Shown in pieces: positions 41,755 to 50,727 of a stretch of 64,000 nucleotides of DNA (the stretch's first letter is position 1; each line of letters begins with the position of its first letter). Both the position numbers and the translations under genes were made by a program. The stretch is from JAVDCA01 sp035293985 (GTDB lineage Bacteria; Pseudomonadota; Alphaproteobacteria; Rhizobiales; Xanthobacteraceae). The notes below the pieces were generated by a model. The model was given only the letters and a program-made list of their open reading frames with translations. It searched no databases and had not been told where the DNA came from. Location of the stretch: positions 1-64,000 of the forward strand of contig DATGLS010000036.1 of assembly GCA_035293985.1 (NCBI GenBank), read 5' to 3'.

Positions 41755-42621
41755 ATGGCCAAGCCCCCCGCCAAGTCCGCCAGCCCCTGGCTCGTCTCGA
41801 CCGAGTGGCTCGCCTCGCGCCTGCGCTCGCCCGACCTGATCCCGGTCGACGGCTCGTTCTACCTGCCGGCACAGAAGCGCGACGCCGCGGCCGAGTACAA
41901 GGCCGGCCACATTCCGGGCGCGGTGCGCTTCGATATCGACGCGATCGCCGATCATTCCTCGCCGCTGCCGCACATGCTGCCGTCCGCCTTCGACTTCGCC
42001 ATGGCGGTCGGCGAGCTCGGCATCTCGGAGCGCGAGACCATCGTGATCTATGACGGCATGGGCCTGGTTTCGGCGCCGCGCGTGTGGTGGACGTTCCGAC
42101 TTTTCGGCGCCGAGCACGTGTTCATTCTCGACGGCGGGCTGCCGAAGTGGAAGGCGGAGGGACGCCCGCTCGAGCAAGGGACCGTCAACCGCGGTCGCAA
42201 GCACTTCATCACGCGCACGCCGCCCGATATCGTGGCGACCGTCGCCAACGTGCAGCAGGCCCTGGCCGGCAAGAGCGCCCAGGTCGTCGATGCCCGTCCG
42301 GCCGAGCGCTTCCGCGGCGAGGCGGCCGAGCCGCGGCCGGGGGTGCGATCGGGCCACATGCCGGGCGCGCTCAACGTGCCCGCCACCTCGCTGGTGGAGA
42401 ACGGCCAGCTGCTGCCGCCCGACCGCCTGCGCCAGGCCTTCGCGGCGGGCGGCGTCGACATCGACAAGCCCGTGATCGTGAGCTGCGGCTCGGGCGTCAC
42501 CGCTGCCACGCTGTGGCTCGCGCTCGACGCGCTCGGCAAGCCGCCGGTGCGTCTATACGACGGCTCGTGGACCGAATGGGGCGGGCGCGCCGATCTGCCG
42601 GCCGCGACGGGAGCCAAATAA
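41755..42621 (+). CDS. sseA: 3-mercaptopyruvate/thiosulfate sulfurtransferase
   Basis: A 288-residue tandem-rhodanese enzyme. The inactive N-terminal domain spans about 14-130 (VSTEWLASRLRSPDLIPVDGS, HIPGAVRFDIDAIAD). The catalytic C-terminal domain has VSCGSGVTAATLWLAL with Cys244; CGSGVTA is the loop of mercaptopyruvate sulfurtransferases (SseA), where thiosulfate enzymes have CRKGVTA. The ATG at 41755 is favoured over the longer frame from 41671. It is 22 bases upstream of the persulfide dioxygenase fusion, so sulfane sulfur made here can be passed on. Confidence 0.92.
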   Translation: MAKPPAKSASPWLVSTEWLASRLRSPDLIPVDGSFYLPAQKRDAAAEYKAGHIPGAVRFDIDAIADHSSPLPHMLPSAFDFAMAVGELGISERETIVIYDGMGLVSAPRVWWTFRLFGAEHVFILDGGLPKWKAEGRPLEQGTVNRGRKHFITRTPPDIVATVANVQQALAGKSAQVVDARPAERFRGEAAEPRPGVRSGHMPGALNVPATSLVENGQLLPPDRLRQAFAAGGVDIDKPVIVSCGSGVTAATLWLALDALGKPPVRLYDGSWTEWGGRADLPAATGAK

Positions 42622-42643
42622 CCCAACGAGACTGGGAGGCGCG

Positions 42644-43696
42644 ATGATCTTCCGCCAGCTCTTCGACTCCGTCTCCGGGACCTACACCTACCTGATCGCC
42701 AGCCGGCGCGGCGGCGAGGCGATGATCATCGATCCGGTGATCGAGAAGGTCGATCGCTATCTCCAGCTCATCACCGAGCTCGACCTCGAGCTCGTCAAGG
42801 CGGTCGACACGCATCTGCACGCGGACCACATCACGGGCCTCGGCGCGCTGCGCGACCGCACCCGGTGCATCACGGTGATGGGCGAGCAAACGAAAGCCGA
42901 CGTGGTGTCGATGCGGGTCGCCGAGGGGGACCGGCTCACCATCGAGGGCGTGGCCCTCGACGTGCTCTACACCCCCGGCCACACGGACGATTCCTACAGC
43001 TTCGTCATGACCAACCAGGCATTGGGCGACCGGGTGTTCACCGGCGACACGCTGCTCATCCGCGGCACCGGCCGCACCGACTTCCAGAACGGCGATCCGC
43101 GCATGCAGTACGAGTCGATCTTCGGCAAGCTGCTGCGGCTGCCGGACGAGACGCTGGTTTTCCCGGCGCACGACTACAAGGGCGACACCGTCTCGACCAT
43201 CGGCGAGGAGAGGGCCTTCAATCCGCGCCTGCGCGTCAAATCGGTCGACGAGTACATCGCGCTGATGAACGGCCTCAACCTGCCCAACCCCAAGATGATG
43301 GATGTGGCGATCCCGGCCAATATCAAGGTCGGCCTCGCGCAGGACGAGGTCGCACGGCGCGGCTGGGGCGTCAGCGTCGATGACGCCAAGGAGCTGGTGG
43401 GACGCCCGGATGTCGTCCTCGTCGACCTGCGCGAGAAAGCCGAGCGCGACAAGCACGGCGTCATCCCGGGTTCGCTGCATGCGCCCTACCCCGACCTGCG
43501 CGAGAACATCTCGCGTGGCGGCATGCTCTACGAGCTGGCGTCCGCGACCAGCAAGCGTCTCCTGTTCTACTGCGCGTTCGGCGAGCGCTCCGCCATGGCG
43601 GTTCAGGCGGCGCAAAGCCTCGGCCTCGCGACCGCCTGCCACCTGACCGGCGGCATCGACGCGTGGAAGAAGGGCGGCGGGCCGCTGACGCGCTGA
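42644..43696 (+). CDS. Persulfide dioxygenase-rhodanese fusion
   Basis: A 350-residue fusion. The N-terminal metallo-beta-lactamase domain (1 to about 230) has the ETHE1-type iron site HLHADH (H57, H59, D61, H62), TPGHTDDSYSF and FPAHDYKG. The C-terminal rhodanese domain (about 250-350) has VVLVDLREKAERDKHGVIPG and the catalytic loop CAFGERS with Cys310. Fusions of this kind (PRF, CstB-like) oxidise glutathione or other persulfides and transfer sulfur to or from thiosulfate. It forms a sulfide/persulfide module with sseA and the upstream cysK. Confidence 0.93.
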   Translation: MIFRQLFDSVSGTYTYLIASRRGGEAMIIDPVIEKVDRYLQLITELDLELVKAVDTHLHADHITGLGALRDRTRCITVMGEQTKADVVSMRVAEGDRLTIEGVALDVLYTPGHTDDSYSFVMTNQALGDRVFTGDTLLIRGTGRTDFQNGDPRMQYESIFGKLLRLPDETLVFPAHDYKGDTVSTIGEERAFNPRLRVKSVDEYIALMNGLNLPNPKMMDVAIPANIKVGLAQDEVARRGWGVSVDDAKELVGRPDVVLVDLREKAERDKHGVIPGSLHAPYPDLRENISRGGMLYELASATSKRLLFYCAFGERSAMAVQAAQSLGLATACHLTGGIDAWKKGGGPLTR

Positions 43697-43737
43697 AGCG
43701 CAATGGAATCAGGCACTACGCGAGGCCGGCGCCGACT

Positions 43738-44520
43738 TCACTTCAGGATCTGGCTGAGGAACAGCTTCGTCCGCTCATGCTGCGGATGGGTGAAGAACTC
43801 GGTCGGCGTGTTGATCTCGACGATCTGCCCGGCATCCATGAACACCACGCGGTCGGCGACCTGGCGGGCGAAGCCCATCTCGTGCGTCACCACGATCATG
43901 GTCATGCCGTCCACGGCGAGCTGGACCATGGTGTCGAGCACCTCCTTCACCATCTCGGGATCGAGCGCCGAGGTCGGCTCGTCGAACAGCATCAGCTTCG
44001 GGCTCATGCACAGCGCGCGCGCGATCGCGACGCGCTGCTGCTGGCCGCCCGAGAGCTGGCCCGGATACTTGTCGGCCTGCTCGGGGATGCGCACGCGCTT
44101 CAGGAACTTGAGCGCGATCTCCTCGGCCTGCATCTGCGGGATCTTGCGCACGTTGATCGGCGCGAGCGTGCAGTTCTCCATCACGGTGAGATGGGGAAAC
44201 AGGTTGAACTGCTGAAACACCATGCCGACCTCGCGCCGCACCTTGGCGAGGTTCTTGACGTCGTTGCCGAGCGGAATGCCGTCGACCACGAGGTCGCCCT
44301 TCTGAAAGACCTCGAGGCCGTTGATGCAGCGGATCAGCGTCGACTTGCCCGAGCCCGACGGCCCGCAGACCACGATGCGCTCGCCCCGCCGCAGCGTGAG
44401 GTCGACGTCGCGCAGCACCTGAAACTCGCCGAACCACTTGTTCAGCCCGCGGATCTCGACCGCGCTCTCGCGGCTCATCTGCGAGGCGACGCCACCGTCG
44501 ACTGCTTCCATCGCCGTCAT
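43738..44520 (-). CDS. aapP: General L-amino acid ABC transporter ATPase (AapP)
   Basis: A 260-residue ATPase for polar amino acid uptake. It has Walker A GPSGSGKST, Q-loop VFQQFNLFPHLTVMEN, signature LSGGQQQRVAIARAL, Walker B LMLFDEPTSALDPE, and the H-loop VVTHEMGFARQVADRVV. These match AapP/GlnQ. The ATG at 44520 gives MTAMEAV; the Met at SQMSRES could be an alternative. It is the last gene of aapJQMP, 14 bases after aapM. Confidence 0.93.
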   Translation of the reverse strand: MTAMEAVDGGVASQMSRESAVEIRGLNKWFGEFQVLRDVDLTLRRGERIVVCGPSGSGKSTLIRCINGLEVFQKGDLVVDGIPLGNDVKNLAKVRREVGMVFQQFNLFPHLTVMENCTLAPINVRKIPQMQAEEIALKFLKRVRIPEQADKYPGQLSGGQQQRVAIARALCMSPKLMLFDEPTSALDPEMVKEVLDTMVQLAVDGMTMIVVTHEMGFARQVADRVVFMDAGQIVEINTPTEFFTHPQHERTKLFLSQILK

Positions 44521-44534
44521 GCCGGATCCCTTTC

Positions 44535-45701
44535 TCAGCGCCGCTCGCTGCGCCCGAGCCGCCGCTCGATGCTGGTCGCGTAGCGCGACATCGAATAGCA
44601 GCAGGTGAAGTAGAACAGCGCCGCGAACGCGTAGCCGCTCACGCTGGTGACCGGCGTTGCCCAGGTCGGGTCCTCGCGCGCGGCCTCGATCGTCTTGAGG
44701 AAGTCGTAGATGCCGACGAAGAACACGAGCGTCGTGTCCTTGAACAGCCCCACATAGGTGTTGAGGATGTTCGGGATGGTGATGCGCAGCGCCGGCGGCA
44801 GCACGACGAAACGCAGCGTCTGCCAGTAGCCGAGCCCGAGCGCGCTCGCCGCCTCCCACTGACCCCTGGGGATCGCCTGCAGGCCCGCGCGTACCACCTC
44901 GGCCATGTAGGCGGAGGAGAAGAGCGCGACGCCGACGAGGGCGCGAACGAGCTTGTCGGGCGACCAGGCGGGCGGCAGGAAAAGCGGCAGCATCACGCTC
45001 GCCATGAACAGAACCGTGACCAGCGGCACGCCGCGCACGAACTCGATGAAAACGACCGAAACGGTCTTGAGGGCCGGCATGTGCGAGCGCCGGCCGAGCG
45101 CGAGCAGGATGCCCAGCGGGAGCGAGAACACGATGCCGACCGCGGCCACCACCACGGTGACCATCAGGCCGCCCCAGCGCGAGGTATCGACGATCTCGAG
45201 GCCGAGCGCCGGCAGGCCATAGAGCAGAAAGAACGAGACGATCGGGAAAATGCCGAAGAAATACAGCGCGCCCAGCCCGCGGTGCGGCGCGTTGAGCCAC
45301 AGCAGCCAGCCCATGCCCACGGCCAGCATGGCGAAGAAGATGTCCACCCGCCAGCGGCCGTCGATCGGATAGGAGCCGTAGGTGAAATAGGCGAGGTGCT
45401 CGCGCACGAACGCCCAGCACGCGCCGACCTCGGGATGGGCGACGGTGGCGAGGCACGCCTGGCGGTCGCTTCCGGTCCACACCGCGTCGACCAGCAGGAA
45501 GCGCACGAGCGGCGGCACCACCCAGATGAAGAGCAGCACGACCAGGACGGTCATGACCGCGTTGAACGGCGTGCCGAACAGGTTGGCGCGCGTCCAGCCG
45601 ATCACACCGGTCGACGCGAACGGCGGCGGCAGGCTCGGCGCCGGCGCGGTGCGCACGAACACCAGTCTATGCTCGGTTCCGATGGCGGCGACGCTCGACA
45701 T
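44535..45701 (-). CDS. aapM: General L-amino acid ABC transporter permease (AapM)
   Basis: A 388-residue inner-membrane permease. It has an N-terminal extension with a periplasmic domain (ACLATVAHPEVGACWAF region), then a core of several TM helices and the EAA-type loop (AASALGLGYWQTLRFVVLPPALRITIPN). The length and layout are typical of AapM, which is longer than HisM-like permeases. The ATG at 45701 (MSSVAAIGTEHR) is chosen. It lies four bases after aapQ. Confidence 0.92.
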   Translation of the reverse strand: MSSVAAIGTEHRLVFVRTAPAPSLPPPFASTGVIGWTRANLFGTPFNAVMTVLVVLLFIWVVPPLVRFLLVDAVWTGSDRQACLATVAHPEVGACWAFVREHLAYFTYGSYPIDGRWRVDIFFAMLAVGMGWLLWLNAPHRGLGALYFFGIFPIVSFFLLYGLPALGLEIVDTSRWGGLMVTVVVAAVGIVFSLPLGILLALGRRSHMPALKTVSVVFIEFVRGVPLVTVLFMASVMLPLFLPPAWSPDKLVRALVGVALFSSAYMAEVVRAGLQAIPRGQWEAASALGLGYWQTLRFVVLPPALRITIPNILNTYVGLFKDTTLVFFVGIYDFLKTIEAAREDPTWATPVTSVSGYAFAALFYFTCCYSMSRYATSIERRLGRSERR

Positions 45702-45705
45702 GGCT

Positions 45706-46881
45706 TCAGCGCTCCCGCAGCGCCATGCGCGCATTGTAGATGTTCATCACGAACGAGGTCGTGAGGCTGATCACGAGGTAGACCGCCATGGTGACGGCGA
45801 CGATCTCGACCGCCTGCCCGGTCTGGTTGAGCACCGTGCCGGTGAAGATCTGCACCAGGTCCGGATAGCCGATCGCGACCGCGAGCGAGGAGTTCTTGGT
45901 CAGGTTGAGGTACTGGCTGGTGAGCGGCGGGATGATCACCCGCATGGCCTGCGGGATGATCACGCGGCGCAGCGTCAGCAGGCGCGACAGGCCGAGCGCC
46001 TGGGCGGCCTCGACCTGGCCGCGCTGCACCGCGCTGAGCCCGGCGCGCACCGTCTCGGCGATGAACGCGCCGGTGTAGATGACGAGCCCGGTCAGCAGCG
46101 CGACGAGCTCCGGCGTCATCTCCAGGCCGCCCCGCACGTTGAACCGGCTCAGCTGGGGAAACACGAAGCTGACCTGCGCGCCGCTCACGAGCGCGGCGCC
46201 GACCGGCAGGCCGATCAGGCCGGCGAGCGCCAGCGCGGTCGCGAGGCCGGCGGCGATGCGGCCGCGCCGCGCGAGCACAACCAGAGCGATCATGATCGCG
46301 ATGGCGGCGCCGAGCGCCGCCAGGACGACGTCGCCGCCGCCGCCGAAATCGACCGCCGGCAGATAGAGTCCGCGATTGTTGAGATAGCCGCCGCCCGGCA
46401 GATGGATGCTGTCGCCGAAATTGGGCAACGCCTTGAGCACCGCGTTGTACCAGAACAGCAGCTGGAGCACGAGCGGCACGTTGCGGATGAGCTGCACGTA
46501 GCCGGCCGCGAGATGCGCGACCAGCCAGTTGGTCGAGAGCCGCGCGATGCCGATCGTGAAGCCGACGATGGTGGCGAGCACTATGCCGACGGCGGCGACC
46601 AGCAGCGTGTTGCAGAGGCCGACCCAGAAGGCGCGCCCATAGGTCGACGTGCTCGACGAATAGTCGATCAGCGTCTGGCTGATGTCGAAGCCGGCCGGCT
46701 GATTCCAGAAGCCGAAGCCCGACGTGATATGGGCGCGCTGGAGGTTCGCCGCCGCCAGAAGGAAAAGGCCGACCGCCGCGGCGATGAGCAGCAAGATGAG
46801 CAGCGCCTGCCACAGGACGCTGCGCACGCGCGGATCGCGCAGAAACGGGACTTCCGGGGTGCTCGCGGGGGCGTTCGCCAT
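45706..46881 (-). CDS. aapQ: General L-amino acid ABC transporter permease (AapQ)
   Basis: A 391-residue permease partner of AapM. It has TM1 after the N-terminus (ALLILLLIAAAVGLFLL), a core permease domain, and the EAA loop (EAAQALGLSRLLTLRRVIIPQAMRVIIPP). The central region with several extra hydrophobic stretches (about 150-240) is characteristic of AapQ. The ATG at 46881 is used. The gene starts 27 bases after the aapJ stop. Confidence 0.93.
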   Translation of the reverse strand: MANAPASTPEVPFLRDPRVRSVLWQALLILLLIAAAVGLFLLAAANLQRAHITSGFGFWNQPAGFDISQTLIDYSSSTSTYGRAFWVGLCNTLLVAAVGIVLATIVGFTIGIARLSTNWLVAHLAAGYVQLIRNVPLVLQLLFWYNAVLKALPNFGDSIHLPGGGYLNNRGLYLPAVDFGGGGDVVLAALGAAIAIMIALVVLARRGRIAAGLATALALAGLIGLPVGAALVSGAQVSFVFPQLSRFNVRGGLEMTPELVALLTGLVIYTGAFIAETVRAGLSAVQRGQVEAAQALGLSRLLTLRRVIIPQAMRVIIPPLTSQYLNLTKNSSLAVAIGYPDLVQIFTGTVLNQTGQAVEIVAVTMAVYLVISLTTSFVMNIYNARMALRER

Positions 46882-46908
46882 GATGGTCGCCTCACCCCCG
46901 CCCGTCGC

Positions 46909-47961
46909 TCACCGGATCGGCGGCGCGTATTGCAGGCCGCCCTTGGTCCACAGCGCGTTCAGGCCGCGCTTGATCTTGAGCGGAGAGCCCTCGCCGACGT
47001 CATGATCGAAAATCTCGCCATAATTGCCGACGTGCTTGACGATGCGATAGACCCAGTCGTTGGTGAGCCCGAGCTGCTGGCCGAAATTCCCCTCGACGCC
47101 GAGCACCCGCTTGACCTCCGGCGCCTGCGATTTGAGCATCTCGTCGACGTTCGCCTTGGTGATCCCGTCCTCCTCGGCGATGACCATCGCGAAGTGCGTC
47201 CACCGGATCACGTTGAACCACTGGGAATCGCCCTGGCGCACGAACGGCGCGAGCGGCTCCTTGGAGATGATCTCGGGCAGCACGACGTGGTCGTCGGGCT
47301 TGGCGAGCTTGAGCCGCGACGCATAGAGCCCGGAGGCATCCGTCGTATAGGCGTTGCAGCGGCCGCTCTCGTAGGCGCCGAGCGCCTCCTGCAGTGACAG
47401 GAAGGTCACGCTCTTGAGCTGCATCTTGTTGGTGCGGAAATAGTCCGCGAGATTGAGCTCCGTGGTCGTGCCCTGCTGCACGCAAATGGTCGCGCCGTCG
47501 AGCTCGCGCGCCGACTTGATGCCAGTGTCCTTGCGCACGATGAAGCCCTGGCCGTCATAATAGTTGACCGCCGTCGCGTTGAGCCCGAACTGCGCCTCGC
47601 GCGAGGAGGTCCAGGTGCTGTTGCGCGCGAGCACGTCGACGTCGCCCGACTGCAGCACCGTGAAGCGGTCCTTGGCGGTGGTCGCGACGAACTTCACCTT
47701 CTTGGGATCGTTGAAGATCGCGGCCGCGACCGCGCGGCAGAAGTCGACGTCGAGCCCGGTCCAGTTGCCCTGCGCGTCGGGCAGGCCGAAGCCCGGCACC
47801 TCGCCGTTGGCGCCGCAGTTGAGCATGCCGCGCGCCTTCACTTCGTCGAGCCTGCCGGCCCACGCGGCGCTCGTCACGCTCACGAGCGCGCTCACCGCCG
47901 CGCAGACGGTCAGCAACCGCCGCACACACCGCGCCATTGAACGCGCCATTGACCGCGCCAT
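46909..47961 (-). CDS. aapJ: General L-amino acid binding protein (AapJ), copy 1
   Basis: A 350-residue periplasmic binding protein of family 3. The signal peptide runs to AAWAG (about residue 36). The mature part has LNCGANGEVPGFGLPDAQGNWTGLDVDFCRAVAAAIF read in blocks, TTDASGLYASRL, and ends LNALWTKGGLQYAPPIR. It binds a broad range of L-amino acids and feeds AapQMP. The ATG at 47961 follows GGGAGG. The start reads MARSMARSMARC from a near-perfect 12-bp tandem repeat, so three in-frame ATGs are available. A sigma70-type promoter is at 48022-48050. Confidence 0.93.
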   Translation of the reverse strand: MARSMARSMARCVRRLLTVCAAVSALVSVTSAAWAGRLDEVKARGMLNCGANGEVPGFGLPDAQGNWTGLDVDFCRAVAAAIFNDPKKVKFVATTAKDRFTVLQSGDVDVLARNSTWTSSREAQFGLNATAVNYYDGQGFIVRKDTGIKSARELDGATICVQQGTTTELNLADYFRTNKMQLKSVTFLSLQEALGAYESGRCNAYTTDASGLYASRLKLAKPDDHVVLPEIISKEPLAPFVRQGDSQWFNVIRWTHFAMVIAEEDGITKANVDEMLKSQAPEVKRVLGVEGNFGQQLGLTNDWVYRIVKHVGNYGEIFDHDVGEGSPLKIKRGLNALWTKGGLQYAPPIR

Positions 47962-48021
47962 GCCAAACCTCCCACGCCCCGCAGCTTGGCCCGCCGCCCC
48001 TCGCAGCAGGTGCCGGGCAAT

Positions 48022-48050
48022 ATCTCAAAACGATTGTACGGCGCGGTCAA
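48022..48050 (-). promoter_or_regulatory. Putative promoter of aapJ copy 1
   Basis: On the minus strand, TTGACC (48050-48045) and TGAGAT (48027-48022) are separated by 17 bases, the optimal spacing for the housekeeping sigma factor. The same elements and spacing occur in front of the second aapJ at 51806-51834, and intervening bases are partly conserved (GCGC, CGTTT/ATCGTTT). It is 61 bases upstream of the start codon. Confidence 0.65.
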
Positions 48051-48055
48051 GAGGC

Positions 48056-48128
48056 GAAGCACCGGGGCCAAGCACCGGGGACAAGCACCAGGCCGAAGCA
48101 CCGGGGCCAGCACCAGGGGGAAGCACCC
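48056..48128. repeat. Imperfect GAAGCACCGGGG tandem array
   Basis: About six copies of a 12-14 base unit, (G)AAGCACCGGGGCC and variants (AAGCACCGGGGAC, AAGCACCAGGCC, AGCACCAGGGGG), lie directly upstream of the aapJ promoter. Confidence 0.8.
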
Positions 48129-48923
48129 GACGCCGATGTTTCCTCCGGCCCGGCGACACAATCGTGCCCAGTTGCCGCGCCGATCGCGCGGGCTGCGGCG
48201 AGCGGCGCGAGCATGGCGCGCGGCGCCGCGAACGGCACGCCTGCAGCCTGCCTTCAATTGCTCCGCGGTGCCCGCTGTGCCCGACGCGATCATGCGCGCG
48301 ACGGCGCGTGTCTTCCGGACGATCACCGTCGCGTGCCCGCGCTGCCACGCATCGGGCCTGCAACCACAAATCGCAAATCCATCGCCTCCGACATTGGCGC
48401 GGCACGGCGGGGCGCCGCGAACACGATGACCACCCGTCACGGTTTGCGCTGCCGAACTCGCACACACTGAGGTTGTTCTCGCGGCTGCCGCGGCCGTGTT
48501 GGGCCGCCGCAAGCAGGCCCCTCGTGGCGGTCGATGGGTGGGCCCGGCCCTTCCGAATCAAGGCCCTCCCCGGCCCACTTGTCCAATGGCGAAATTCCCG
48601 GGCAGTCGCCCAAGCCGGACCAAAATCCCATCCAGGCGGTAGTTCCATCCCCCAAAAGCGGGCTCCGACGGCGGTTCCGTGCCTCAAAAGCGTGATCAAA
48701 ATGCAACGCTTGCCGGGAAAGCGCACGGCGGAAGCTGTGGATGCCCTGTCTTCGATTGCCCCTGCCGTCGGTTCCGGTAGGCTGCAATCCAGCGATGCCA
48801 GGGGGGCTCCCCGGGTTCGCCGGTTCGGTTTCCGAATGGGGGGGCCGGGCAGGAAGTACGGGGATCGAGGGGACGTTCTCGCAACGGCACCTTCCCGAGA
48901 GAGCAAGCTAACTGGAGGTTCAA

Positions 48924-50441
48924 ATGAAGATGGTCAAAAGCCTTCTCCTCGGCTCGGCGGCAGGTCTCGTTGCCGTGGCTGGGGCGCAGGCGGCCGATCT
49001 TCCCGTAAAGGCCAAGCCGGTCGAATACGTGAAGGTCTGCAGCCTGTACGGGGCCGGCTTTTGGTACGTTCCGGGGACGGACACGTGCTTGAAGATCGGC
49101 TCCTTCGTGCGTGAGGAAATCGGCTGGAATCAATCGGGCACGACGGTCACCGGCTTTCAGACGGGCGGCGGTCAGTTCACCCGCACCGACACCAGCCAGC
49201 TCGCGATGCGCACGCGTGCGGACATCAGCGTCGATCTGCGCACGCAGACGGAATACGGCGTCCTGCGGTCGTACCTCGAAGGCGGCTTCGAATCGACGTC
49301 GGTCACCGGCGGCACGACCAGCAACGACGTCGTGTGGTTCGATCGTGGTTTCATCCAGTTCGCTGGTTTGACCGCGGGCCGCATCCGGTCGTATTTCGAC
49401 ATCAACTCGCCGTACGAGTTCGGCTACTTCACGCAAGCCACGACCGGTGACTCGAACACCTTCCGCGGCCTGTGGGGCATCGCCTACACGGCGGACTTCG
49501 GCAACGGGTTCTCGGGCTCTCTTTCGCTCGAGGACGGCGGCTCGAGCTCGCAGGGCAACAACGCCGGTCAGGCGCGTAGCCGCACGCACAAGGTCGTCAA
49601 TCTCTCGTTGGCGGGCCAGTGGGGCCTCGGCACCGAGTCCTTCGACAACGAGGGCTGGAAATTCCCGGATGTCGTCGGTGCTCTCCGCATCGACCAGGCC
49701 TGGGGCTACGCGCAGATTTCGGCGGCGTTGCATGACGCCAGCGCCGGCTACTACACGTCGCCGGTCGGTGATGCTTGCGGCGCCAACGCGTTCTGCCAAA
49801 ACCTCGGCCACCCCGGCGACGCGTGGGGCTGGGCGGTGTCGGGCGGCTTCCACCTCAACGACGTGCTTGGCCTGAAGGGCGACACCTTCGCTCTGCAAGC
49901 CACGTACTCGGTCGGCGCTGCGGGCTATGCCACCAACAACATCAGCGGCGCGCAGGTCTACGGCGGCGGCAACCAGGCGGCCTTCGGCTGGGTCAACGAC
50001 GGCGTCTTCATCACCGGCTCGGGCGTCGAGCTGACCACGGTGTGGAGCCTCAACGGCGGCTTCCAGCACTTCTGGAATCCGAAGTGGCGGACCGGCGTGT
50101 ATGGCGGCTACACCGAGATCGACTACAGCGGCACTGCGGCGGGCTTCATCTGCGGCGGCGGCGTCGGTGGAGCGGTCGCGGCCCCGGCCGGTGTGGCGAT
50201 GACTGGCGTGTCGAACTGCCAGCCGAACTGGAGCTTCTACCAGGTTGGCTCGCGCACCCAGTGGAACCCGCACCCCGATCTCGACATCGGCGTGGACGTC
50301 ATGTGGACGCACATCAACACGGCCTTCGGCGGCACCGCGACCCTCGCGGCGAACGGCGCGCGCCCGCCTGGCGTCTACAGCATCGCGGACCAGGATGTCA
50401 TCAGCGCCGTCTTCCGCATCCAGCGCAACTTCCTGCCGTAA
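48924..50441 (+). CDS. Porin (Hyphomicrobiales porin-2 type)
   Basis: A 505-residue outer-membrane porin. The signal peptide is MKMVKSLLLGSAAGLVAVAGAQA, then ADLPVKAKPVEYVKVCSLYG, the typical mature start. There are two Cys in KVCSLYG...TDTCLKIG, as in Brucella Omp2b-like porins. About 16 beta strands are evident, ending FRIQRNFLP with the terminal aromatic signature. The ATG at 48924 follows GGAGG. An insert region (about 405-435, Gly/Ala/Val-rich with two Cys) probably forms a surface loop. It is followed by a strong terminator and is flanked by the two aapJ genes in opposite orientation. Confidence 0.95.
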   Translation: MKMVKSLLLGSAAGLVAVAGAQAADLPVKAKPVEYVKVCSLYGAGFWYVPGTDTCLKIGSFVREEIGWNQSGTTVTGFQTGGGQFTRTDTSQLAMRTRADISVDLRTQTEYGVLRSYLEGGFESTSVTGGTTSNDVVWFDRGFIQFAGLTAGRIRSYFDINSPYEFGYFTQATTGDSNTFRGLWGIAYTADFGNGFSGSLSLEDGGSSSQGNNAGQARSRTHKVVNLSLAGQWGLGTESFDNEGWKFPDVVGALRIDQAWGYAQISAALHDASAGYYTSPVGDACGANAFCQNLGHPGDAWGWAVSGGFHLNDVLGLKGDTFALQATYSVGAAGYATNNISGAQVYGGGNQAAFGWVNDGVFITGSGVELTTVWSLNGGFQHFWNPKWRTGVYGGYTEIDYSGTAAGFICGGGVGGAVAAPAGVAMTGVSNCQPNWSFYQVGSRTQWNPHPDLDIGVDVMWTHINTAFGGTATLAANGARPPGVYSIADQDVISAVFRIQRNFLP

Positions 50442-50508
50442 GCAGGAAGCACGCCCAGACGGGAAGGCGTTCGCCATCTTCCGCCTTCCCGCGGATGCCA
50501 CGAAAACA

Positions 50509-50535
50509 GGGACCGGCAGCAATGCCGGTCCCTTT
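50509..50535 (+). terminator. Rho-independent terminator of the porin gene
   Basis: GGGACCGGCA (50509-50518) pairs perfectly with TGCCGGTCCC (50523-50532) around a GCAA tetraloop, followed by TTT. This GNRA-capped 10-bp stem is the best terminator in the window. Confidence 0.9.
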
Positions 50536-50566
50536 CTCATTGGGCGGAGTTATCGGGCGAAGCGTG

Positions 50567-50605
50567 ATTGACCCGAACATGATTGACCCGAACATTGACC
50601 CGAAC
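50567..50605. repeat. Three direct copies of ATTGACCCGAAC
   Basis: The 12-mer occurs at 50567-50578, 50582-50593 and 50594-50605 (spacers of 3 and 0). It lies between the porin terminator and the aapJ copy 2 stop. Confidence 0.9.
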
Positions 50606-50727
50606 CTGGGGCGGGCTGGAGCCCTCGATGACCTGCGGCCCGCGAGGCCCGACGGGCTCGCGACGCGGGAGGATCTCGGCGTGCCGCCCGCGCGATGCCG
50701 CCCGGCTCTCGGTTCGATGTCGCCGCC

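Larger units (their letters stand above)
47962..48923. other. Long noncoding stretch between aapJ and porin
   Basis: No gene is supported in 962 bases. Contents recognised are the aapJ promoter (48022-48050) and an imperfect tandem array (48056-48128). The rest is open in several frames but with random-looking translation. The porin promoter should be in the last 200 bases. Confidence 0.5.

Noticed and set aside
48056..48128. CRISPR array
   Set aside because: Units are 12-14 bases, contiguous and imperfect, with no spacers and no cas genes.
47564..49114. A 516-codon plus-strand open frame joining the aapJ-porin gap
   Set aside because: It begins antisense to aapJ and ends inside the porin gene in the wrong frame; no domains are recognisable.
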